Shown in pieces: positions 1 through 15,249 of a DNA stretch of 64,000 bases; position 1 is the first letter of the stretch, and every line of letters starts with the position of its first letter. Made by a program: the position numbers and the translations under genes. Source of the stretch: Ulva prolifera (lineage: Eukaryota > Chlorophyta > Ulvophyceae > Ulvales > Ulvaceae); NCBI GenBank assembly GCA_023078555.1, contig JALAAN010000010.1, positions 868,001-932,000 on the forward strand. The letters run 5' to 3'. The notes beneath the pieces are model-generated. The model ran no database searches and had not been told where the DNA came from. It worked only from the letters and a program-made list of their open reading frames with translations.

Positions 1-3000
1 TCATGCAGAAATCTCGCGCCTCACAAAAACATGTTCCCAACCTCACGTTAGGGGCTGAATTTTTGCACATGATGCTCTTTATGTCAAAGGAATGTGGTGT
101 AGAAGTTTGGAGGCAATCAAGTGATAAGTCAGGGCTAGGGCTGCCATCAATGTTGAAATGGCAGCGTGCTCCCATGCCACTCATGCAGAAATCCCGCGCC
201 TCACAAAAACATGTTCCCAACATCACGTTAGGGGCTGAATCTTTGCACATGATGCTCTCTATGTCAAAGGAATGTGGTCTAGAAGTTTGGAGGCAATCAA
301 GTGATAAGTCAGGGCTAGGGCTGCTATCAATGTTGAAATGGCAGCGTGCTCCCAAGCCACTCATGCAGAAATCTCGCCCTCACAAAAACAGGTTCCCAAC
401 CTCACCTTAGGGGCTGAATCTTTGCACATGATGCTCTCTATGTCAAAGGAATGTGGTGTAGAAGTTTGGAGGCAATCAAGTGATAAGTCAGGGCTAGGGC
501 TGCTATCAATGTTGAAATGGCAGCACGCTCTCCCGCCACTCATGCAGAAATCTCGCCCTCGCAAAAACAGGTTCCCAACCTCACGTTAGGGGCTGAATCT
601 TTGCACATGATGCTATCTATGTCAAATTAATGTGATGTGAGGGTTTGGAGGCAATCAAGTGATAACTCAGGGCTAGGGCTGCTTTAAATGTTGAAATGGC
701 AGCGTGCTCCCATGCCACTCATGCAGAAATCTCGCACCTCACAAAAACAGGTTCCCAACCTCACCTTAGGGGCTGAATCTTTGCACATGATGCTCTCTAT
801 GTCAAAGGAATGTGGTGTAGAAGTTTGGAGGCAATCAAGTGATAAATCAGGGCTAGGGCTGCTATCAATGTTGAAATGGCAGCGCGCTCTCCCGCCACTC
901 ATGCAGAAATCCCGCGCCTCACAAAAACAGGTTCCCAACCTCACGTTAGGGGCTGAATCTTTGCACATGATGCTCTCTTTGTCAAAGGAATGTGGTCTAG
1001 AAGTTTGGAGGCAATCAAGTGATAAGTCAGGGCAAGGGTTGCTATCAATGTTGAAAAGGCAGCGCGCTCTCCCGCCCCTCATGCAGAAAACCCGCGCCTC
1101 ACAAAAACAGGTTCCCAACCTCACGTTTGGGGCTGAATCTTTGCACATGATACTCTCTATGTCAAAGGAATGTGGTGTAGAAGTTTGGAGGCAATCAAGT
1201 GATAAGTCAGGGCTAGGGCTGCTTTAAATGTTGAAATGGCAGCGTGCTCCCATGCCACTCATGCAGAAATCTCGCACCTCACAAAAACAGGTTCCCAACC
1301 TCACCTTAGGGGCTGAATCTTTGCACATGATACTCTCTATGTCACAGGAATGTGGTCTAGAAGTTTGGAGGCAATCAAGTGATAAGTCAGGGCAAGGGCT
1401 CCTATCAATGTTGAAATGGCAGCGCGCTCTCCCGCCACTCATGCAGAAATCTCGCCCTCACAAAAACAGGTTCCCAACCTCACGTTAAGGGCTGAATCTT
1501 TGCACATGATGCTATCTATGTCAAATTAATGTGATGTGAGGGTTTGGAGGCAATCAAGTGATAACTCAGGGCTAGGGCTGCTTTAAATGTTGAAATGGCA
1601 GCAAGCTCCCATGCCACTCATGCAGAAATCTCGCACCTCACAAAAACAGGTTCCCAACCTCACCTTAGGGGCTGAATCTTTGCACATGATGCTCTCTATG
1701 TCAAAGGAATGTGGTGTAGAAGTTTGGAGGCAATCAAGTGATAAGTCAGGGCTAGGGCTTCTATCAATGATGAAATGGCAGCGCGCTCTCCCGCCACTCA
1801 TGCAGAAATCCCGCGCCTCACAAAAACAGGTTCCCAACCTCACGTTAGGGGCTGAATCTTTGCACATGATGCTCTCTTTGTCAAAGGAATGTGGTCTAGA
1901 AGTTTGGAGGCAATCAAGTGATAAGTCAGGGCTAGGGCTGCTATCAATGTTGAAAAGGCAGCTGGCTCCCATGCCACTCATGCAGAAATCCCGCGCCTCA
2001 CAAAAACAGGTTCCCAACCTCATTTTTGAGGCTGAATCTTTGCACATGATACTCTCTATGTCAAAGGAATGTGGTGTAGAAGTTTGGAGGCAATCAAGTG
2101 ATAAGTCAGGGCTAGGGCTGCTTTAAATGTTGAAATGGCAGCGTGCTCCCATGCCACTCATGCAGAAATCTCGCACCTCACAAAAACAGGTTCCCAACCT
2201 CACCTTAGGGGCTGAATCTTTGCACATGATGCTCTCTATGTCAAAGGAATGTGGTGTAGAAGTTTGGAGGCAATCAAGTGATAAGTCAGGGCTAGGGCTG
2301 CTATCAATGTTGAAATGGCAGCGCGCTCTCCCGCCCCTCATGCAGAAATCTCGCCCTCACAAAAACAGGTTCCCAACCTCACGTTAGGGGCTGAATCTTT
2401 GCACATGATGCTCTCTATGTCAAAGGAATGTGGTGTAGAAGTTTGGAGGCAATCAAGTGATAAGTCAGGGCTAGGGCTGCCATCAATGTTGAAATGGCAG
2501 CGTGCTCCCATGCCACTCATGCAGAAATCCCGCGCCTCACAAAAACATGTTCCCAACATCACGTTAGGGGCTGAATCTTTGCACATGATGCTCTCTATGT
2601 CAAAGGAATGTGGTCTAGAAGTTTGGAGGCAATCAAGTGATAAGTCAGGGCTAGGGCTGCTATCAATGTTGAAATGGCAGCGTGCTCCCATGCCCCTCAT
2701 GCAGAAATCTCGCCCTCACAAAAACAGGTTCCCAACCTCACGTTCGGGGCTGAATCTTTGCACATGATGCTCTCTATGTCAAAGGAATGTGGTGTAGAAG
2801 TTTGGAGGCAATCAAGTGATAAGTCAGGGCTAGGGCTGCTATCAATGTTGAAATGGCAGCGTGCTCCCATGCCCCTCATGCAGAAATCCCGCGCCTCACA
2901 AAAACATGTTCCCAACCTCACGTTAGGGGCTGAATCTTTGCACATGATACTCTCTATGTCAAAGGAATGTGGTCTAGAAGTTTGGAGGCAATCAAGTGAC

Positions 3001-3599
3001 AAGTCAGGGCAAGGGCTGCTAGCAATGTTGAAATGGCAGCGCGCTCTCCCGCCACTCATGCAGAAATCCCGCGCTTCACAAAAACAGGTTCCCAACCTCA
3101 CGTTTGGGGCTGAATCTTTGCACATGATACTCTCTATGTCAAAGGAATGTGGTGTAGAAGTTTGGAGGCAATCAAGTGATAAGTCAGGGCAAGGGCTGCT
3201 ATCAATGTTGAAAAGGCAGCGCTCTCTCCCGCCCCTCATGCAGAAATCTCGCCCTCACAAAAACAGGTTCCCAACCTCACGTTAGGGGCTGAATCTTTGC
3301 ACATGATGCTCTCTATGTCAAAGGAATGTGGTCTAGAAGTTTGGAGGCAATCAAGTGACAAGTCAGGGCAAGGGTTGCTATCAATGTTGAAATGGCAGCG
3401 CGCTCTCCCGCCCCTCATGCAGAAATCTCGCCCTCACAAAAACAGGTTCCCAACCTCACGTTCGGGGCTGAATCTTTGCACATGATGCTCTCTATGTCAA
3501 AGGAATGTGGTGTAGAAGTTTGGAGGCAATCAAGTGATAAGTCAGGGCTAGGGCTGCTATCAATGTTGAAATGGCAGCACGCTCTCCCGCCACTCATGC

Positions 3600-6500
3600 A
3601 GAAATCTCGCCCTCGCAAAAACAGGTTCCCAACCTCACGTTAGGGGCTGAATCTTTGCACATGATGCTATCTATGTCAAATTAATGTGATGTGAGGGTTT
3701 GGAGGCAATCAAGTGATAACTCAGGGCTAGGGCTGCTTTAAATGTTGAAATGGCAGCGTGCTCCCAAGCCACTCATGCAGAAATCTCGTACCTCACAAAA
3801 ACAGGTTCCCATCCTCACCTTAGGGGCTGAATCTTTGCACATGATGCTCTCTATGTCAAAGGAATGTGGTGTAGAAGTTTGGAGGCAATCAAGTGATAAG
3901 TCAGGGCTAGGGCTGCTATCAATGTTGAAATGGCAGCACGCTCTCCCGCCACTCATGCAGAAATCTCGCCCTCGCAAAAACAGGTTCCCAACCTCACGTT
4001 AGGGGCTGAATCTTTGCACATGATGCTATCTATGTCAAATTAATGTGATGTGAGGGTTTGGAGGCAATCAAGTGATAACTCAGGGCTAGGGCTGCTTTAA
4101 ATGTTGAAATGGCAGCGTGCTCCCATGCCACTCATGCAGAAATCTCGCACCTCACAAAAACAGGTTCCCATCCTCACCTTAGGGGCTGAATCTTTGCACA
4201 TGATGCTCTCTATGTCAAAGGAATGTGGTGTAGAAGTTTGGAGGCAATCAAGTGATAAGTCAGGGCTAGGGCTGCTATCAATGTTGAAATGGCAGCACGC
4301 TCTCCCGCCACTCATGCAGAAATCTCGCCCTCGCAAAAACAGGTTCCCAACTTCACGTTAGGGGCTGAATCTTTGCACATGATGCTATCTATGTCAAATT
4401 AATGTGATGTGAGGGTTTGGAGGCAATCAAGTGATAACTCAGGGCTAGGGCTGCTTTAAATGTTGAAATGGCAGCGTGCTCCCAAGCCACTCATGCAGAA
4501 ATCTCGCACCTCACAAAAACAGGTTCCCATCCTCACCTTAGGGGCTGAATCTTTGCACATGATGCTCTCTATGTCAAAGGAATGTGGTGTAGAAGTTTGG
4601 AGGCAATCAAGTGATAAGTCAGGGCTAGGGCTGCTATCAATGTTGAAATGGCAGCACGCTCTCCCGCCACTCATGCAGAAATCTCGCCCTCGCAAAAACA
4701 GGTTCCCAACCTCACGTTAGGGGCTGAATCTTTGCACATGATGCTATCTATGTCAAATTAATGTGATGTGAGGGTTTGGAGGCAATCAAGTGATAACTCA
4801 GGGCTAGGGCTGCTTTAAATGTTGAAATGGCAGCGTGCTCCCATGCCACTCATGCAGAAATCTCGCACCTCACAAAAACAGGTTCCCAACCTCACCTTAG
4901 GGGCTGAATCTTTGCACATGATGCTCTCTATGTCAAAGGAATGTGGTGTAGAAGTTTGGAGGCAATCAAGTGATAAATCAGGGCTAGGGCTGCTATCAAT
5001 GTTGAAATGGCAGCGCGCTCTCCCGCCACTCATGCAGAAATCCCGCGCCTCACAAAAACAGGTTCCCAACCTCACGTTAGGGGCTGAATCTTTGCACATG
5101 ATGCTCTCTTTGTCAAAGGAATGTGGTCTAGAAGTTTGGAGGCAATCAAGTGATAAGTCAGGGCAAGGGTTGCTATCAATGTTGAAAAGGCAGCGCGCTC
5201 TCCCGCCCCTCATGCAGAAATCCCGCGCCTCACAAAAACAGGTTCCCAACCTCACGTTTGGGGCTGAATCTTTGCACATGATACTCTCTATGTCAAAGGA
5301 ATGTGGTGTAGAAGTTTGGAGGCAATCAAGTGATAAGTCAGGGCTAGGGCTGCTTTAAATGTTGAAATGGCAGCGTGCTCCCATGCCACTCATGCAGAAA
5401 TCTCGCACCTCACAAAAACAGGTTCCCAACCTCACGTTAGGGGCTGAATCTTTGCACATGATACTCTCTATGTCACAGGAATGTGGTCTAGAAGTTTGGA
5501 GGCAATCAAGTGATAAGTCAGGGCAAGGGCTCCTATCAATGTTGAAATGGCAGCGCGCTCTCCCGCCACTCATGCAGAAATCTCGCCCTCACAAAAACAG
5601 GTTCCCAACCTCACGTTAAGGGCTGAATCTTTGCACATGATGCTATCTATGTCAAATTAATGTGATGTGAGGGTTTGGAGGGAATCAAGTGATAACTCAG
5701 GGCTAGGGCTGCTTTAAATGTTGAAATGGCAGCAAGCTCCCATGCCACTCATGCAGAAATCTCGCACCTCACAAAAACAGGTTCCCAACCTCACCTTAGG
5801 GGCTGAATCTTTGCACATGATGCTCTCTATGTCAAAGGAATGTGGTGTAGAAGTTTGGAGGCAATCAAGTGATAAGTCAGGGCTAGGGCTGCTATCAATG
5901 ATGAAATGGCAGCGCGCTCTCCCGCCACTCATGCAGAAATCCCGCGCCTCACAAAAACAGGTTCCCAACCTCACGTTAGGGGCTGAATCTTTGCACATGA
6001 TGCTCTCTTTGTCAAAGGAATGTGGTCTAGAAATTTGGAGGCAATCAAGTGATAAGTCAGGGCTAGGGCTGCTATCAATGTTGAAATGTCAGCTGGCTCC
6101 CATGCCACTCATGCAAAAATCTCGCGCCTCACAAAAACATGTTCCCAACCTCATTTTTGAGGCTGAATCTTTGCACATGATGCTCTCTATGTCACAGGAA
6201 TGTGGTCTAGAAGTTTGGAGGCAATCAAGTGACAAGTCAGGGCAAGGGCTCCTATCAATGTTGAAATGGCAGCGCGCTCTCCCGCCACTCATGCAGAAAT
6301 CTCGCCCTCACAAAAACAGGTTCCCAACCTCACGTTAAGGGCTGAATCTTTGCACATGATGCTATCTATGTCAAATTAATGTGATGTGAGGGTTTGGAGG
6401 CAATCAAGTGATAACTCAGGGCTAGGGCTGCTTTAAATGTTGAAATGGCAGCAAGCTCCCATGCCACTCATGCAGAAATCTCGCACCTCACAAAAACAGG

Positions 6501-9500
6501 TTCCCAACCTCACCTTAGGGGCTGAATCTTTGCACATGATGCTCTCTATGTCAAAGGAATGTGGTGTAGAAGTTTGGAGGCAATCAAGTGATAAGTCAGG
6601 GCTAGGGCTGCTATCAATGATGAAATGGCAGCGCGCTCTCCCGCCACTCATGCAGAAATCCCGCGCCTCACAAAAACAGGTTCCCAACCTCACGTTAGGG
6701 GCTGAATCTTTGCACATGATGCTCTCTTTGTCAAAGGAATGTGGTCTAGAAATTTGGAGGCAATCAAGTGATAAGTCAGGGCTAGGGCTGCTATCAATGT
6801 TGAAATGGCAGCTGGCTCCCATGCCACTCATGCAAAAATCTCGCGCCTCACAAAAACATGTTCCCAACCTCACGTTAGGGGCTGAATCTTTGCACATGAT
6901 GCTCTCTATGTCAAAGGAATGTGGTCTAGAAGTTTGGAGGCAATCAAGTGATAAGTCAGGGCTAGGGCGGCCATCAATGTTGAAATGGCAGCGTGCTCCC
7001 ATGCCACTCATGCAGAAATCTCGCCCTCGCAAAAACAGGTTCCCAACCTCACGTTAGGGGCTGAATCTTTGCACATGATGCTATCTATGTCAAATTAATG
7101 TGATGTGAGGGTTTGGAGGCAATCAAGTGATAACTCAGGGCTAGGGCTGCTTTAAATGTTGAAATGGCAGCGTGCTCCCAAGCCACTCATGCAGAAATCT
7201 CGTACCTCACAAAAACAGGTTCCCATCCTCACCTTAGGGGCTGAATCTTTGCACATGATGCTCTCTATGTCAAAGGAATGTGGTGTAGAAGTTTGGAGGC
7301 AATCAAGTGATAAGTCAGGGCTAGGGCTGCTATCAATGTTGAAATGGCAGCACGCTCTCCCGCCACTCATGCAGAAATCTCGCCCTCGCAAAAACAGGTT
7401 CCCAACCTCACGTTAGGGGCTGAATCTTTGCACATGATGCTATCTATGTCAAATTAATGTGATGTGAGGGTTTGGAGGCAATCAAGTGATAACTCAGGGC
7501 TAGGGCTGCTTTAAATGTTGAAATGGCAGCGTGCTCCCATGCCACTCATGCAGAAATCTCGCACCTCACAAAAACAGGTTCCCATCCTCACCTTAGGGGC
7601 TGAATCTTTGCACATGATGCTCTCTATGTCAAAGGAATGTGGTGTAGAAGTTTGGAGGCAATCAAGTGATAAGTCAGGGCTAGGGCTGCTATCAATGTTG
7701 AAATGGCAGCACGCTCTCCCGCCACTCATGCAGAAATCTCGCCCTCGCAAAAACAGGTTCCCAACTTCACGTTAGGGGCTGAATCTTTGCACATGATGCT
7801 ATCTATGTCAAATTAATGTGATGTGAGGGTTTGGAGGCAATCAAGTGATAACTCAGGGCTAGGGCTGCTTTAAATGTTGAAATGGCAGCGTGCTCCCAAG
7901 CCACTCATGCAGAAATCTCGCACCTCACAAAAACAGGTTCCCATCCTCACCTTAGGGGCTGAATCTTTGCACATGATGCTCTCTATGTCAAAGGAATGTG
8001 GTGTAGCAGTTTGGAGGCAATCAAGTGATAAGTCAGGGCTAGGGCTGCTATCAATGTTGAAATGGCAGCACGCTCTCCCGCCACTCATGCAGAAATCTCG
8101 CCCTCGCAAAAACAGGTTCCCAACCTCACGTTAGGGGCTGAATCTTTGCACATGATGCTATCTATGTCAAATTAATGTGATGTGAGGGTTTGGAGGCAAT
8201 CAAGTGATAACTCAGGGCTAGGGCTGCTTTAAATGTTGAAATGGCAGCGTGCTCCCATGCCACTCATGCAGAAATCTCGCACCTCACAAAAACAGGTTCC
8301 CAACCTCACCTTAGGGGCTGAATCTTTGCACATGATGCTCTCTATGTCAAAGGAATGTGGTGTAGAAGTTTGGAGGCAATCAAGTGATAAATCAGGGCTA
8401 GGGCTGCTATCAATGTTGAAATGGCAGCGCGCTCTCCCGCCACTCATGCAGAAATCCCGCGCCTCACAAAAACAGGTTCCCAACCTCACGTTAGGGGCTG
8501 AATCTTTGCACATGATGCTCTCTTTGTCAAAGGAATGTGGTCTAGAAGTTTGGAGGCAATCAAGTGATAAGTCAGGGCAAGGGTTGCTATCAATGTTGAA
8601 AAGGCAGCGCGCTCTCCCGCCCCTCATGCAGAAATCCCGCGCCTCACAAAAACAGGTTCCCAACCTCACGTTTGGGGCTGAATCTTTGCACATGATACTC
8701 TCTATGTCAAAGGAATGTGGTGTAGAAGTTTGGAGGCAATCAAGTGATAAGTCAGGGCTAGGGCTGCTTTAAATGTTGAAATGGCAGCGTGCTCCCATGC
8801 CACTCATGCAGAAATCTCGCACCTCACAAAAACAGGTTCCCAACCTCACGTTAGGGGCTGAATCTTTGCACATGATACTCTCTATGTCACAGGAATGTGG
8901 TCTAGAAGTTTGGAGGCAATCAAGTGATAAGTCAGGGCAAGGGCTCCTATCAATGTTGAAATGGCAGCGCGCTCTCCCGCCACTCATGCAGAAATCTCGC
9001 CCTCACAAAAACAGGTTCCCAACCTCACGTTAAGGGCTGAATCTTTGCACATGATGCTATCTATGTCAAATTAATGTGATGTGAGGGTTTGGAGGGAATC
9101 AAGTGATAACTCAGGGCTAGGGCTGCTTTAAATGTTGAAATGGCAGCAAGCTCCCATGCCACTCATGCAGAAATCTCGCACCTCACAAAAACAGGTTCCC
9201 AACCTCACCTTAGGGGCTGAATCTTTGCACATGATGCTCTCTATGTCAAAGGAATGTGGTGTAGAAGTTTGGAGGCAATCAAGTGATAAGTCAGGGCTAG
9301 GGCTGCTATCAATGATGAAATGGCAGCGCGCTCTCCCGCCACTCATGCAGAAATCCCGCGCCTCACAAAAACAGGTTCCCAACCTCACGTTAGGGGCTGA
9401 ATCTTTGCACATGATGCTCTCTTTGTCAAAGGAATGTGGTCTAGAAATTTGGAGGCAATCAAGTGATAAGTCAGGGCTAGGGCTGCTATCAATGTTGAAA

Positions 9501-10436
9501 TGTCAGCTGGCTCCCATGCCACTCATGCAAAAATCTCGCGCCTCACAAAAACATGTTCCCAACCTCATTTTTGAGGCTGAATCTTTGCACATGATGCTCT
9601 CTATGTCACAGGAATGTGGTCTAGAAGTTTGGAGGCAATCAAGTGACAAGTCAGGGCAAGGGCTCCTATCAATGTTGAAATGGCAGCGCGCTCTCCCGCC
9701 ACTCATGCAGAAATCTCGCCCTCACAAAAACAGGTTCCCAACCTCACGTTAAGGGCTGAATCTTTGCACATGATGCTATCTATGTCAAATTAATGTGATG
9801 TGAGGGTTTGGAGGCAATCAAGTGATAACTCAGGGCTAGGGCTGCTTTAAATGTTGAAATGGCAGCAAGCTCCCATGCCACTCATGCAGAAATCTCGCAC
9901 CTCACAAAAACAGGTTCCCAACCTCACCTTAGGGGCTGAATCTTTGCACATGATGCTCTCTATGTCAAAGGAATGTGGTGTAGAAGTTTGGAGGCAATCA
10001 AGTGATAAGTCAGGGCTAGGGCTGCTATCAATGATGAAATGGCAGCGCGCTCTCCCGCCACTCATGCAGAAATCCCGCGCCTCACAAAAACAGGTTCCCA
10101 ACCTCACGTTAGGGGCTGAATCTTTGCACATGATGCTCTCTTTGTCAAAGGAATGTGGTCTAGAAATTTGGAGGCAATCAAGTGATAAGTCAGGGCTAGG
10201 GCTGCTATCAATGTTGAAATGGCAGCTGGCTCCCATGCCACTCATGCAAAAATCTCGCGCCTCACAAAAACATGTTCCCAACCTCACGTTAGGGGCTGAA
10301 TCTTTGCACATGATGCTCTCTATGTCAAAGGAATGTGGTCTAGAAGTTTGGAGGCAATCAAGTGATAAGTCAGGGCTAGGGCGGCCATCAATGTTGAAAT
10401 GGCAGCGTGCTCCCATGCCACTCATGCAGAAATCCC
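3600..10436 (+). repeat. Satellite A higher-order repeat, 3,414 bp (19 monomers), two tandem copies
   Basis: The order of variant monomers in about 3,600-7,013 recurs almost base for base at an offset of 3,414 bp in about 7,014-10,436. Matching landmarks include the CTTTAAATG monomer at 3,738 and 7,152, the GAGGGAATCAAG variant near 5,677 and 9,091, and the CATTTTTGAGGCTG variant near 6,152 and 9,566. Only scattered substitutions separate the copies, such as GTAGCAGTTTGG near 8,003 against GTAGAAGTTTGG near 4,589. The match ends near 7,022/10,436, where the second copy continues into a different monomer. An older partial relative of the same unit lies at about 590-2,035, at offset 4,131. Boundaries are good to a few tens of bases. 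Confidence 0.85.
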
Positions 10437-13400
10437 GCGCCTCACAAAAACATGTTCACAACATCACGTTAGGGGCTGAATCTTTGCACATGATGCTCTC
10501 TATGTCAAAGGAATGTGGTGTAGAAGTTTGGAGGCAATCAAGTGATAAGTCAGGGCTAGGGCTGCTATCAATGTTGAAATGGCAGCACGCTCTCCCGCCA
10601 CTCATGCAGAAATCTCGCCCTCGCAAAAACAGGTTCCCAACCTCACGTTAGGGGCTGAATCTTTGCACATGATGCTATCTATGTCAAATTAATGTGATGT
10701 GAGGGTTTGGAGGCAATCAAGTGATAAGTCAGGGCTAGGGCTGCTATCAATGTTGAAATGGCAGCTGGCTCCCATGCCACTCATGCAAAAATCTCGCGCC
10801 TCACAAAAACATGTTCCCAACCTCACGTTAGGGGCTGAATCTTTGCACATGATGCTCTCTATGTCAAAGGAATGTGGTCTAGAAGTTTGGAGGCAATCAA
10901 GTGATAAGTCAGGGCTAGGGCGGCCATCAATGTTGAAATGGCAGCGTGCTCCCATGCCACTCATGCAGAAATCCCGCGCCTCACAAAAACATGTTCACAA
11001 CATCACGTTAGGGGCTGAATCTTTGCACATGATGCTATCTATGTCAAATTAATGTGATGTGAGGGTTTGGAGGCAATCAAGTGATAACTCAGGGCTAGGG
11101 CTGCTTTAAATGTTGAAATGGCAGCGTGCTCCCAAGCCACTCATGCAGAAATCTCGTACCTCACAAAAACAGGTTCCCATCCTCACCTTAGGGGCTGAAT
11201 CTTTGCACATGATGCTCTCTATGTCAAAGGAATGTGGTGTAGAAGTTTGGAGGCAATCAAGTGATAAATCAGGGCTAGGGCTGCTATCAATGTTGAAATG
11301 GCAGCGCGCTCTCCCGCCACTCATGCAGAAATCCCGCGCCTCACAAAAACAGGTTCCCAACCTCACGTTAGGGGCTGAATCTTTGCACATGATACTCTCT
11401 ATGTCACAGGAATGTGGTCTAGAAGTTTGGAGGCAATCAAGTGATAAGTCAGGGCAAGGGCTCCTATCAATGTTGAAATGGCAGCGCGCTCTCCCGCCAC
11501 TCATGCAGAAATCTCGCCCTCACAAAAACAGGTTCCCAACCTCACGTTAGGGGCTGAATCTTTGCACATGATGCTCTCTATGTCAAAGGAATGTGGTCTA
11601 GAAGTTTGGAGGCAATCAAGTGACAAGTCAGGGCAAGGGTTGCTATCAATGTTGAAATGGCAGCGCGCTCTCCCGCCCCTCATGCAGAAATCTCGCCCTC
11701 ACAAAAACAGGTTCCCAACCTCACGTTCGGGGCTGAATCTTTGCACATGATGCTCTCTATGTCAAAGGAATGTGGTGTAGAAGTTTGGAGGCAATCAAGT
11801 GATAAGTCAGGGCTAGGGCTGCTATCAATGTTGAAATGGCAGCACGCTCTCCCGCCACTCATGCAGAAATCTCGCCCTCGCAAAAACAGGTTCCCAACCT
11901 CACGTTAGGGGCTGAATCTTTGCACATGATGCTATCTATGTCAAATTAATGTGATGTGAGGGTTTGGAGGCAATCAAGTGATAACTCAGGGCTAGGGCTG
12001 CTTTAAATGTTGAAATGGCAGCGTGCTCCCAAGCCACTCATGCAGAAATCTCGCACCTCACAAAAACAGGTTCCCATCCTCACCTTAGGGGCTGAATCTT
12101 TGCACATGATGCTCTCTATGTCAAAGGAATGTGGTGTAGAAGTTTGGAGGCAATCAAGTGATAAGTCAGGGCTAGGGCTGCTATCAATGTTGAAATGGCA
12201 GCACGCTCTCCCGCCACTCATGCAGAAATCTCGCCCTCGCAAAAACAGGTTCCCAACCTCACGTTAGGGGCTGAATCTTTGCACATGATGCTATCTATGT
12301 CAAATTAATGTGATGTGAGGGTTTGGAGGCAATCAAGTGATAACTCAGGGCAAGGGTTGCTATCAATGTTGAAAAGGCAGCGCGCTCTCCCGCCACTCAT
12401 GCAGAAATCCCGCGCCTCACAAAAACAGGTTCCCAACCTCACGTTAGGGGCTGAATCTTTGCACATGATGCTCTCTTTGTCAAAGGAATGTGGTCTAGAA
12501 GTTTGGAGGCAATCAAGTGATAAGTCAGGGCAAGGGTTGCTATCAATGTTGAAAAGGCAGCGCGCTCTCCCGCCCCTCATGCAGAAATCCCGCGCCTCAC
12601 AAAAACAGGTTCCCAACCTCACGTTTGGGGCTGAATCTTTGCACATGATACTCTCTATGTCAAAGGAATGTGGTGTAGAAGTTTGGAGGCAATCAAGTGA
12701 TAAGTCAGGGCAAGGGCTGCTATCAATGTTGAAAAGGTAGCGCTCTCTCCCGCCCCTCATGCAGAAATCTCGCCCTCACAAAAACAGGTTCCCAACCTCA
12801 CGTTAGGGGCTGAATCTTTGCACATGATGCTCTCTATGTCAAAGGAATGTGCTCTAGAAGTTTGGAGGCAATCAAGTGATAAGTCAGGGCTAGGGCTGCT
12901 ATCAATGTTGAAATGGCAGCGTGCTCCCATGCCCCTCATGCAGAAATCTCGCCCTCACAAAAACAGGTTCCCAACCTCACGTTCGGGGCTGAATCTTTGC
13001 ACATGATGCTCTCTATGTCAAAGGAATGTGGTGTAGAAGTTTGGAGGCAATCAAGTGATAAGTCAGGGCTAGGGCTGCTATCAATGTTGAAATGGCAGCG
13101 CGCTCTCCCGCCACTCATGCAGAAATCCCGCGCCTCACAAAAACAGGTTCCCAACCTCACGTTAGGGGCTGAATCTTTGCACATGATGCTCTCTTTGTCA
13201 AAGGAATGTGGTCTAGAAGTTTGGAGGCAATCAAGTGATAAGTCAGGGCAAGGGTTGCTATCAATGTTGAAAAGGCAGCGCGCTCTCCCGCCCCTCATGC
13301 AGAAATCCCGCGCCTCACAAAAACAGGTTCCCAACCTCACGTTAGGGGCTGAATCTTTGCACATGATGCTCTCTATGTCAAAGGAATGTGGTCTAGAAGT

Positions 13401-15249
13401 TTGGAGGCAATCAAGTGATAAGTCAGGGCTAGGGCTGCTATCAATGTTGAAATGTCAGCTGCGCTCTCCATGCCACTCATGCAGAAATCTCGCGCCTCAC
13501 AAAAACATGTTCCCAACCTCACTTTTGAGGGCTGAATCTTTGCACATGATGCTCTCTATGTCACAGGAATGTGGTCTAGAAGTTTGGAGGCAATCAAGTG
13601 ATAAGTCAGGGCAAGGGCTGCTATCAATGTTGAAATGGCAGCGCGCTCTCCCGCCACTCATGCAGAAATCTCGCCCTCACAAAAACAGGTTCCCAACCTC
13701 ACGTTAGGGGCTGAATCTTTGCACATGATGCTATCTATGTCAAATTAATGTGGTGTAGAAGGTTTGGAGGCAATCAAGTGATAAGTCAGGGCTAGGGCTG
13801 CTTTAAATGTTGAAATGGCAGCAGCTCTCCCTGCCACTCATGCAGAAATCTCGCACCTCACAAAAACAGGTTCCCAACCTCACGTTAGGGGCTGAATCTT
13901 TGCACATGATGCTCTCTATGTCAAAGGAATGTGGTGTAGAAGTTTGGAGGCAATCAAGTGATAAGTCAGGGCTAGGGCTGCTATCAATGTTGAAATGGCA
14001 GCGCGCTCTCCCGCCACTCATGCAGAAATCCGCGCCTCACAAAAACAGGTTCCCAACCTCACGTTAGGGGCTGAATCTTTGCACATGATGCTCTCTATGT
14101 CAAAGGAATGTGGTCTAGAAGTTTGGAGGCAATCAAGTGATAAGTCAGGGCTAGGGCTGCTATCAATGTTGAAATGGCAGCTGGCTCCCATGCCACTCAT
14201 GCAGAAATCTCGCGCCTCACAAAAACATGTTCCCAAACCTCACGTTAGGGGCTGAATCTTTGCACATGATGCTCTCTATGTCACAGGAATGTGGTCTAGA
14301 AGTTTGGAGGCAATCAAGTGATAAGTCAGGGCAAGGGCTGCTATCAATGTTGAAATGGCAGCGCGCTCTCCCTGCCACTCATGCAGAAATCTCGCCCTCA
14401 CAAAAACAGGTTCCCAACCTCACGTTAGGGGCTGAATCTTTGCACATGATGCTCTCTATGTCAAAGGAATGTGGTCTAGAAGTTTGGAGGCAATCAAGTG
14501 ATAAGTCAGGGCAAGGGCTGCTATCAATGTTGAAATGGCAGCGCGCTCTCCCGCCCCTCATGCAGAAATCTCGCCCTCACAAAAACAGGTTCCCAACCTC
14601 ACGTTCGGGGCTGAATCTTTGCACATGATGCTCTCTATGTCAAAGGAATGTGGTGTAGAAGTTTGGAGGCAATCAAGTGATAAGTCAGGGCTAGGGTTGC
14701 TATCAATGTTGAAAAAGGCAGCGCGCTCTCCCGCCCCTCATGCAGAAATCCCGCGCCTCACAAAAACAGGTTCCCAACCTCACGTTTGGGGCTGAATCTT
14801 TGCACATGATACTCTCTATGTCAAAGGAATGTCATGTAGAAGTTTGGAGGCAATCAAGTGATAAGTCAGGGCTAGGGCTGCTATCAATGTTGAAATGGCA
14901 GCACGCTCTCCCGCCACTCATGCAGAAATCTCGCCCTCGCAAAAACAGGTTCCCAACCTCACTTTAGGGGCTGAATCTTTGCACATGATGCTATCTATGT
15001 CAAATTAATGTGATGTGATGGTTTGGAGGCAATCAAGTGATAACTCAGGGCTAGGGCTGCTTTAAATGTTGAAATGGCAGCGTGCTCCCATGCCACTCAT
15101 GCAGAATTCTCGCACCTCACCAAAACAGGTTCCCAACCTCACCTTAGGGGCTGAATCTTTGCACATGATGCTCTCTATGTCAAAGGAATGTGGTGTAGAA
15201 GTTTGGAGGCAATCAAGTGATAAGTCAGGGCTAGGGCTGCTATCAATGT